Below are positions 16,543 through 22,068 of a stretch of 22,068 nt of DNA, piece after piece. Within the stretch, counting starts at the first letter, position 1. Each line of letters starts with the position of its first letter. The notes beneath the pieces were generated by a model that saw only the letters and a list, made by a program, of their open reading frames with translations, made no database searches and had not been told where the DNA came from. The stretch is from an uncultured Alphaproteobacteria bacterium (GTDB lineage Bacteria; Pseudomonadota; Alphaproteobacteria; RUG11792). Location: contig CAJOOW010000088.1 in NCBI GenBank assembly GCA_905236375.1, positions 1 to 22,068 on the forward strand. Reading direction: 5' to 3'. A program made the translations under genes and the position numbers.

Positions 16543-18573
16543 ATGAAAAAAATGTTTACAACTATAATTTGTTTTATATTATTTGAACACTGGAACATCG
16601 GTTGTGCGGCCTCTCCAACATCTGAAATTGAAAAAATGTATGAGCTAGCACTAACAACAAGCTTTAATGCACACATAGGAAAACAGATGAACACTTACGG
16701 TGAAACTAGAATCACAGAACAAGATCTAAAGGATAATCTTTTTTTAAATACACTATATGGAACATTATTGGAATCTCTAAAAGATAGGTTGTTAGGGAAA
16801 AGAGCTTTTGCAGGATTAATAAACGACGATTGTGATTCTCCTGTTTTGTACAGGTTGCTAGACAAATTGAATTTCGATGTAGAGCATTGTAATTTGAAAA
16901 GCCAACAAACATGGGATGAAATTGTATTTTCATATTATATATTAATAAAGACAATAGAAGTGAACAACACTAGTATTACAAAAAACCGAGGAACCCAAAG
17001 AAAACAACAATTGTTGACACCATACATAATAATGCAGCAAATTAATGATATTAAAGACTTAAACCAACAGGTTAAAGAATTAAAAAAATTACAACCTGAC
17101 ACGAGCGCAACCTCTATAAATTATAAATATGATCCGGATGAGAATGAATACAATCAAATTTATACTAAATATCGAAACGAGTATTACAGACTAAACAGCC
17201 AAGGTATTCTTGAATTAAAAAATAAGATAAAACCCACAATAATAGAAAATATGAATAAATCTACAATACCACAAGAAAAAAATGAGGAATCAATAGGTAA
17301 TGAAATAAAAGGATTTCTAAACATAACCCCCCTCAATCTGAATATGTTTGAACCCCTGGAAGGTATTTGGACGAAAATACAAGAAGCGAACACGGAAATG
17401 TACAAAATTCTCCAGACTATAAACAATCAGAAATTAGACTTCGACAACAAAATAGAATATCTGAGTAATGGAGATGAACGCCTCATACAAGACGGAAGCA
17501 TAGAATCGATTAAGGGACAAACAATACCAGAAACCGCAAAGAAAAATCAGCGAACTCTACAATTATGGTGGAACAACGGCATGACCCAGTATTGTAGAAA
17601 ACATGACTGGGCGGGTTTTTCATCTGGCACAAATCCTGAACAAGCAAGATTTCCCCCGGAGCAAGTTATAACCCAAGGGGAAAAAGAAATAGATAAAAAG
17701 ATTTTAAGATTAATAGAAAGCGAACGTAAGCGACTAAAAATAGACGAGATAACGCAGCAAATCACGAACAAGATTTGGAGATTTTATGAAGATGGTCGCA
17801 TGATTCGATATGGACACGCAATATGTGCAAACGCTGACGAGATTATAGAAACTTTGGAAATTATAGAAAGTGAGCTAAGTGAGCTGCACAAACAAAGTGC
17901 CAGGACTGAAATTAAGACCACTATCATAGATACGCTAATGAACCAACTATTCTCTAAATATTACACCGAATATAAAAAATATATAGATAAAGCTTATATA
18001 AGATTAGATAATATAAGAAAAAAATTCGGTTTAGACGAATATCTAGAGAGGTTTATTGTTGGAGCTGATAAATATGCAAATGAAGTAAAAAGAGTAACGA
18101 GTATAGGATATCCTGTAGATGTGATCGGTATAACAACACCAATACCATATATTGATACAATGGAATTTGGTTCAAAAGAACCAGGCTCAGGAACAATAAA
18201 CTATAATACATACAAAATCAGTCCACAACCTCCAAAAGATACCTTACAACAAAAAGTGAACATAAAGAGCAATATTAAATTCTACAATATAAGTGATGAG
18301 GAAGAAAAAGACACAGAACAGAAATTTCAAAATAAGATCAGTGATGTCTATAAAGAATTTCGAACAAATGAGCTAAATACCTATACAAAGGCGAGGCCAC
18401 CATATCTAACATATAAAGCAAGAGAAAGTTTAGAAAAAATCAGCGAAGATGAAGATGCTCCTATAACTAAAGAAGTTAAGAATGATCAGACTTTTTTACC
18501 ACCCAAAGAAGCAGAAAACGAAGAACATACCCCTGGAGATTCAACAGATATCTATTTAGATGATGTAGATTAA
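16543..18573 (+). CDS. Secreted protein of unknown family, paralogue of the preceding gene
   Basis: This 676-residue protein is not assigned to a known family. TAGGAG at 16530-16535 (stop of the previous gene plus Shine-Dalgarno) and ATG 16543 make a tight operon. An in-frame ATG at 16519 lies inside the previous gene and lacks a site. Residues 1-23 are a signal peptide (MKKMFTTIICFILFEHW), with cleavage probably at CAA-S; IGC is not a good lipobox. The N-terminal domain matches the preceding protein: KDRLLGK (80-86) after a helical segment, then TWDEIVFSYYILIKTIEV (123-140) 44 residues on, against 40 in the paralogue. The rest is mainly helical and Lys/Glu/Asn/Thr-rich, with a WWNNGMTQY segment and an acidic tail. 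No membrane span or enzymatic motif is seen. Function is unknown, and the pair probably acts together. Confidence 0.85.
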   Translation: MKKMFTTIICFILFEHWNIGCAASPTSEIEKMYELALTTSFNAHIGKQMNTYGETRITEQDLKDNLFLNTLYGTLLESLKDRLLGKRAFAGLINDDCDSPVLYRLLDKLNFDVEHCNLKSQQTWDEIVFSYYILIKTIEVNNTSITKNRGTQRKQQLLTPYIIMQQINDIKDLNQQVKELKKLQPDTSATSINYKYDPDENEYNQIYTKYRNEYYRLNSQGILELKNKIKPTIIENMNKSTIPQEKNEESIGNEIKGFLNITPLNLNMFEPLEGIWTKIQEANTEMYKILQTINNQKLDFDNKIEYLSNGDERLIQDGSIESIKGQTIPETAKKNQRTLQLWWNNGMTQYCRKHDWAGFSSGTNPEQARFPPEQVITQGEKEIDKKILRLIESERKRLKIDEITQQITNKIWRFYEDGRMIRYGHAICANADEIIETLEIIESELSELHKQSARTEIKTTIIDTLMNQLFSKYYTEYKKYIDKAYIRLDNIRKKFGLDEYLERFIVGADKYANEVKRVTSIGYPVDVIGITTPIPYIDTMEFGSKEPGSGTINYNTYKISPQPPKDTLQQKVNIKSNIKFYNISDEEEKDTEQKFQNKISDVYKEFRTNELNTYTKARPPYLTYKARESLEKISEDEDAPITKEVKNDQTFLPPKEAENEEHTPGDSTDIYLDDVD

Positions 18574-18738
18574 TTGAGATAATTTTAACTTATACACAAC
18601 AAAACCTAGTAGACTAAAAGCTACGATTGCTGGCGGAGCGGAGGTTCCAAAATCGCCGTCATTACTCCACTCTGGGGTTTGAGTGAGGCAGAAAAACAAG
18701 TATTTTATACTGGTTTGCTTTAAATGGGGTATAAACAC
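18556..18738 (-). pseudogene. Possible remnant or small ORF with a C-terminal hydrophobic segment
   Basis: A 60-codon minus-strand frame overlaps the end of the preceding gene by 18 bp. Its middle, TPEWSNDGDFGTSAPPAIV, then a hydrophobic stretch AFSLLGFVVYKLK, looks more protein-like than most shadow frames. The DNA at 18630-18690 is clearly GC-richer than the surrounding spacer. The layout (polar stretch, Pro pair, single membrane helix, basic end) resembles a C-terminal sorting or anchor tail, so this may be the relict end of a surface protein. There is no Shine-Dalgarno, and the first 20 residues are unconvincing. It could be chance. Confidence 0.25.
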
Positions 18739-18987
18739 AAGCTAATTGCAATATTTTGTGTTTTAAAATGATATACACATATTCATTATTTTTGTCTCGC
18801 TTTTTCTGATTTTAAACTACTGTCAAAAAGCGAAGTATGAATATGTAAATCAGATTGGATTATCTCGCTTAAATTTATATAGACGCAAAAATGTTTTTTT
18901 GATTTCAAAAATGTATACAAACTTGCAATTTTTTACAGAAATTAACTATTTTTTAATATTTGTTTGATATCATGACTAATAGTTGAC
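18574..18987. other. 414-bp intergenic spacer between the two secreted-protein operons
   Basis: This is the longest gene-free stretch. From left to right it holds the possible minus-strand remnant (to 18738), a weak AT-rich hairpin (AAACACAA 18733-18740 / TTGTGTTT 18756-18763) that might act as a terminator for operon 1, the nested inverted repeat at 18777-18846, and T/A-rich DNA leading to the promoter at 18983. TCTCGCTT occurs twice (18795-18802, 18863-18870). I see no tRNA, riboswitch or known small RNA. Confidence 0.6.
18777..18846. repeat. Nested imperfect inverted repeat (70 bp)
   Basis: The outer arms are ACATATTCAT (18777-18786) and ATGAATATGT (18837-18846), perfectly complementary over ten bases. 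The inner arms are TCGCTTTTT (18797-18805) and AAAAAGCGA (18825-18833), perfect over nine. They are separated by an asymmetric internal loop (10 versus 3 bases), with a 19-base apical loop. As RNA it would fold into a long stem. It could be a terminator, a processed leader, or a small palindromic mobile element. Confidence 0.55.
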
Positions 18988-19011
18988 GTGGTAGTTTTTT
19001 TGATATACAAT
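18983..19011 (+). promoter_or_regulatory. Candidate sigma-70 promoter for the second secreted-protein operon
   Basis: TTGACG (18983-18988), a 17-bp spacer and TACAAT (19006-19011) lie 37 bp before the preferred start of the 269-residue gene. Transcription from near 19018 rules out the upstream in-frame GTG at 18988 as a start and supports ATG 19048. Confidence 0.65.
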
Positions 19012-19047
19012 GAAGAGATTTTTGTTAAGTTATTCATGAGGTACTTT

Positions 19048-19857
19048 ATGTTTGGAAAAGTTAGTAGGGTTTTATTGGGGATGGGGTTGATCGGAGGAAT
19101 TATGGGAGGAGATTGCAGTACAGTTACGGAGTTTTCTTCTCAAAATGCAAAGATGCTAATAAAGAGCTTTACCGACTCTCTTGAATTCAAAAAGCCTACT
19201 AGAGTGTTTATTACGCTACTCGGTTCTTTGCCCCATATTGTTCCGGGCCTTGATACATTATCCGAGAATTCGGGTTTGCCAGCCGATAAACAATTTTTTA
19301 TGGCGTTATTTCAAATATTTTCAGATCCAAAACGTAAGGTGAACAATGCTGAAGCGGACGCCATTTTGGAGTCTGCTGAAAAAGGGTGCCAAGATGCTCG
19401 GGAAATGGTAAGCGTCGTTTTAGGTAGAAGATCGCCTTCTGAAATTTCAGATAAACAGAAAACTTTAATGGAGCAAATGCAAGAAATAATCGATGAATCG
19501 TCTTCAGAAGAAGATTCTTCAGGTGTAGATTCGGAAGCGAAAAATGTGCGTAGCGGTGGCAATAGAACAAAACTCGGTGAATACGTGGGCGATGAAGATA
19601 CCGATTCTGAGGACTCTGAAGAAGATTACACGTATGAACAGTTGCAAGAGCATATGTTCTTGGGAATTAACTCCTATCTAAGAGATATTTCAGATTCTGA
19701 TGCTAAGATCATTATAGTAGGCACTTTGAAACGCATGCTTTCCCAATCCGATCGCACAAAAGAGGAATTATCCAGTGAGATATTTCCTCTCGGCGAATAC
19801 GCCGATAGTAAGCCTTTATATGATGAATTGCAGAGGATGATTGCGGAGAAAAAGTGA
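19048..19857 (+). CDS. Exported acidic protein of unknown family, partner gene of the deaminase-like protein
   Basis: The 269-residue protein is not recognised. GAGG (19038-19041) six bases before ATG 19048 decides the start over ATG 19036. Residues 1-24 (FGKVSRVLLGMGLIGGIMGGDC) form a glycine-rich hydrophobic signal. Cys23 is not in a standard lipobox. An alpha-helical domain covers about residues 30-145. A disordered acidic Ser/Asp/Glu section follows (about 149-193: DESSSEEDSSG, DEDTDSEDSEED), then a second short helical domain to residue 269. No enzyme motif is visible. It overlaps the next gene by GTGA, so the two proteins are made together. It could be a chaperone, an inhibitor (immunity-like) or a second effector. 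The acidic character suits binding a basic partner, but none of this is shown by sequence alone. Confidence 0.8.
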   Translation: MFGKVSRVLLGMGLIGGIMGGDCSTVTEFSSQNAKMLIKSFTDSLEFKKPTRVFITLLGSLPHIVPGLDTLSENSGLPADKQFFMALFQIFSDPKRKVNNAEADAILESAEKGCQDAREMVSVVLGRRSPSEISDKQKTLMEQMQEIIDESSSEEDSSGVDSEAKNVRSGGNRTKLGEYVGDEDTDSEDSEEDYTYEQLQEHMFLGINSYLRDISDSDAKIIIVGTLKRMLSQSDRTKEELSSEIFPLGEYADSKPLYDELQRMIAEKK

Positions 19858-21710
19858 AAGTTTTTACGTCAATTGCATTTAATACCTGGAACAACACATC
19901 TAAGCTTTTTTGCGTGGCATCTGTATTCATCATATGGCTACAATGCGCATGTGCTTCCATTGCAGTCGAACGTGAGTTCTTGAACCAGATTGAATATTTA
20001 GCGAGGATAGATCCCTTACCTCCACCGCGTCCTCTTCCTGCTGAATTTGGGATGGAAGAAGGTACCGTTATAACGTCGACAATTCGAGGAAGAAACTTGA
20101 TGCTAGTTCAAGATGATTCAGGAATATCTATTATTGTGACAGGGAGTGGTCCCAGATACAGCTCGCGAGACAAAGGTATTTTGAAGGGCATATTTAAGGT
20201 AAACGCGGTATTAGACTCGGTTGATATTATATTATCTTTGTTGCCAAGTGAATATTTTTCTAATTCTTTGTTGCTAAGTGGACATTTTCCTAATCCATCG
20301 GATGGTACAAGAGATGTTATTTTTCTTTTTGACAAAGTAAGACAAATGAACGACCTGAACTTAGGAAATAAGGGAAAACAGAATGTATCAAAAGTAAATA
20401 TTGCTTTGATTAAAAAACTAAAGGACGATGTTATAAGCCTAGCTTGCCATAAAAACTTTGAGAAAGTTGAATATCTTTTGAATATTATTAATAAGGACGA
20501 TGAAGAAAAAACACTAAATAGAGCAGGGAATAAGTTAGGAATTGCTTGTAAAAATGCGCTAACAGAACTAGAACCTATAACAAAAATTGCAATTACGGCA
20601 ATCATGAGAGGCCTTCAATTGCTAGCTACTGAACAAGTTCCGTACGATGACACAACCTTAATGAGAAATTTAAATGATGCCATAAAGAGCTTAGAACACA
20701 GAATAGAGAATGAGGAAGGTGGAATTTGTGGAATTGTAAAAGAATTCGTGTCACAAAGTATACAATCTGTAGCAAAAGATATTGGTGATATACATTTATG
20801 TACTGCTGAACAACACTATGCTCTGGCGCATTTTTTACACAGTGAACAATTGGCCTATGCTTGGCTAATCCATAAAGCTCGAAGACCTAAAAATTATATG
20901 TATACACAAAGGGGAATGTGTGAAACATGTAACCCTTTCATAATTCGAGTATTTAGGAATTGTCCTGTAAATTTTTATATATTATCAACTTATCCTGCTC
21001 AACGACCTGGGCGAGATTTGGATATAGAAATAGATGGAACTTGGCGACCTGATCTTTCAAGTAGCGTTACTCTAGAACAAAAAATTAAGCCTATCGTGTT
21101 GACTGCACGAGTAAAATATCCCCCGATTATTCGCATAAGAAATTTTTCGCAAGCGCCTAAAGCGGTTACTGGACAATTGGCGACTGATCCAGGTTTGCAG
21201 TGTGGTATAGATGCAGAAAAATCATATCTTAGATCCTTGGAGAAAGACGGTCACATGGGAATGGGAAAAAGTGCAATTGCTTCTTCTTCAAGTTGTACTG
21301 TGCCTTCACAAGATCTATTCTTGCATTGGATAGAAACGCAACAACAGGTATTGCCACTCTCTCGTAGTGCGGGTATCTCTGAGCCTGATAATTCAAGTGA
21401 CAAATTGGGTTTATCAATGCCTTTGCGAGCTGATCAAATTATGACCATACCTCCGAGTACTACGTCAGCCGGAGATTCGTCGTCTAGTCCATCTACTGCT
21501 GACCATCAAGCCCCAAAAGAAGTCCCCAGAATTTCATCACTTGCTTCTCCTGCCTTGACTGAATCCGATACGACCTCTAAGCGAAGCGATGCGACGGTAA
21601 CTTCCTCTAGCACGCAATGTGAAAAAGATAGAACGACGGATTTGGAAGAAGAATCAGATGCTTCAGACAAATCTCTAGAAGGCCAACAAAATTCGTTGGA
21701 ATTTCATTAG
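19854..21710 (+). CDS. Exported protein with candidate cytidine-deaminase-fold domain
   Basis: The 618-residue protein starts at GTG 19854 (GGAG at 19845-19848), overlapping the previous stop. Residues about 16-35 are a signal peptide (LFCVASVFIIWLQCACAS). A Pro-rich stretch (RIDPLPPPRPLP, 51-62) and a helical region of unknown fold follow. Residues about 300-385 carry a deaminase-like signature: HSE (329-331), opening a helix (EQLAYAWLIHK), and CETC (356-359) directly after a strand (NYMYTQRG), then another strand (NFYILSTYP). In this zinc-dependent superfamily His and the two Cys bind zinc and Glu is the proton shuttle. The His-to-first-Cys spacing of 27 equals that of E. coli cytidine deaminase. 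The usual Pro before Cys is Met355. From about 470 the chain is Ser/Thr-rich and probably disordered. Substrate is unknown: nucleoside, nucleic acid or protein. Confidence 0.75.
   Translation: MKVFTSIAFNTWNNTSKLFCVASVFIIWLQCACASIAVEREFLNQIEYLARIDPLPPPRPLPAEFGMEEGTVITSTIRGRNLMLVQDDSGISIIVTGSGPRYSSRDKGILKGIFKVNAVLDSVDIILSLLPSEYFSNSLLLSGHFPNPSDGTRDVIFLFDKVRQMNDLNLGNKGKQNVSKVNIALIKKLKDDVISLACHKNFEKVEYLLNIINKDDEEKTLNRAGNKLGIACKNALTELEPITKIAITAIMRGLQLLATEQVPYDDTTLMRNLNDAIKSLEHRIENEEGGICGIVKEFVSQSIQSVAKDIGDIHLCTAEQHYALAHFLHSEQLAYAWLIHKARRPKNYMYTQRGMCETCNPFIIRVFRNCPVNFYILSTYPAQRPGRDLDIEIDGTWRPDLSSSVTLEQKIKPIVLTARVKYPPIIRIRNFSQAPKAVTGQLATDPGLQCGIDAEKSYLRSLEKDGHMGMGKSAIASSSSCTVPSQDLFLHWIETQQQVLPLSRSAGISEPDNSSDKLGLSMPLRADQIMTIPPSTTSAGDSSSSPSTADHQAPKEVPRISSLASPALTESDTTSKRSDATVTSSSTQCEKDRTTDLEEESDASDKSLEGQQNSLEFH
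20235..20294 (+). repeat. 30-bp tandem duplication inside the deaminase-like gene
   Basis: Two adjacent 30-bp units (20235-20264 and 20265-20294) differ at only a few positions and both encode a ten-residue unit: SLLPSEYFSN then SLLLSGHFPN (residues 128-147). The frame is kept and most changes alter amino acids, so the copy is diverging. It lies well outside the putative catalytic region. Confidence 0.75.
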
Positions 21711-22068
21711 ATACCATAGCATATCAACTTCGGCCTTCATTTCAGCTAAGGTATGTTGCTCAACTTCTGCGATTATTTCATCCTTGTGAGCATCGAGATA
21801 AGTCTGGATTAACCGAGCCTGAGCCCTTGGATCGCTGGATCTCTTGTCTTGAGGCAATGCTTTTTCAATTTTATTCAGCAACACGTCTTTCTTTTTCTGG
21901 CGTTCTGCCCTGTATTCCTTGGCTTTTTCGATGACTCCAGGAGTAATTTCCTTTGATTCTTTTTCGGCCTGTTGCATGGTAGCGCCTTCGGCTAGACGCT
22001 GAGTCATGAACTGAGCTCTGACGCTTCGGAACTCATCAATTTGCCCCATTGCTGCTACAAGTTCGCCC
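21675..22068 (-). CDS. C-terminal fragment of an unidentified gene, GC-richer than its surroundings (5' end beyond right edge)
   Basis: A frame open to the right edge reads leftward for about 131 codons and stops at 21675, inside the end of the deaminase-like gene on the opposite strand. The visible chain is highly charged and helical (EYRAERQKKKDVLL, DPRAQARLIQTYLDAHKDEI). Base composition over 21781-22068 is about 48% GC, far above the adjacent gene, which suggests a different origin. The last dozen residues (YLMKFQRILLAF) are antisense to the neighbouring coding end, so the original C-terminus has probably been lost or replaced. An ATG at 22049 is in frame but the reading frame continues upstream. 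A large conjugation or relaxase protein is one possibility for such a Lys/Glu-rich helical tail, but I cannot identify it. Confidence 0.5.
   Translation of the reverse strand, partial: GELVAAMGQIDEFRSVRAQFMTQRLAEGATMQQAEKESKEITPGVIEKAKEYRAERQKKKDVLLNKIEKALPQDKRSSDPRAQARLIQTYLDAHKDEIIAEVEQHTLAEMKAEVDMLWYLMKFQRILLAF

Noticed and set aside
18640..18670. Possible tRNA T-arm (GGTTCCAAAATCGCC) in the spacer
   Set aside because: No acceptor stem, D-arm or anticodon stem fits on either strand around it.
19298..19570. Two minus-strand frames (90 and 83 codons) over the acidic exported protein gene
   Set aside because: Antisense to a gene with promoter and Shine-Dalgarno; Ser-rich composition mirrors the Glu/Asp-rich coding strand.
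20108..20605. 165-codon minus-strand frame inside the deaminase-like gene
   Set aside because: It is fully antisense to a gene with a good start, signal peptide and coupling; Ser/Phe/Ile-rich composition is typical of a mirror frame.
1..22068. CRISPR arrays, IS elements and prophage genes
   Set aside because: No regularly spaced repeats, transposase motifs or phage structural genes were seen; the only tandem repeats are the 9-bp and 30-bp pairs listed.

Overview
The window looks like the chromosome of an AT-rich alphaproteobacterium, probably a host-associated or obligately intracellular one. Evidence for this is the low GC, A/T-ending codons, a ChpT-like phosphotransferase, a good match to the CtrA-binding consensus, and a set of Sec-signal proteins of no recognisable family. 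The lineage (Holosporales, Rickettsiales or a relative) is inference. There is no rRNA, tRNA, CRISPR array or intact transposase in the window.

Left part (1-12387), ordinary chromosomal genes. A serine hydrolase of the beta-lactamase/PBP class runs off the left edge. It is divergent from a small acidic membrane-anchored protein, with a CtrA-type box between them. Next come a lipoprotein S41 protease (CtpA/Prc family) and, divergent from it, an EnvZ-type histidine kinase with no response regulator in view. The replicative polymerase dnaE is on the minus strand. A tight plus-strand cluster follows: hemW (haem chaperone), surE and an NlpD-like LysM/degenerate-M23 lipoprotein, spaced 4 bp and then overlapping by ATGA. 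On the minus strand hrcA and a ChpT-like gene overlap by ATGA.

Right part (12388-21710), a secreted-protein island. Two plus-strand operons encode four proteins with N-terminal export signals. Operon 1, behind a near-consensus promoter, encodes proteins of 1315 and 676 residues. They share an N-terminal domain marked by KDRLLGK and a downstream aromatic helix, so they are diverged paralogues. A 414-bp AT-rich spacer holds a nested inverted repeat and a possible gene remnant. Operon 2, behind another good promoter, encodes a 269-residue acidic protein coupled by GTGA to a 618-residue protein. The 618-residue protein has an HSE and CETC pair spaced 27 residues apart, as in zinc-dependent cytidine-deaminase-fold enzymes. 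This is the most interesting signal in the window: a candidate secreted deaminase effector or toxin with a co-translated partner.

Right edge (21711-22068). A GC-richer (about 48%) partial reading frame on the minus strand ends by running antisense into the last codons of the 618-residue gene. It looks like the truncated end of a foreign gene and may mark a rearrangement boundary of the island.
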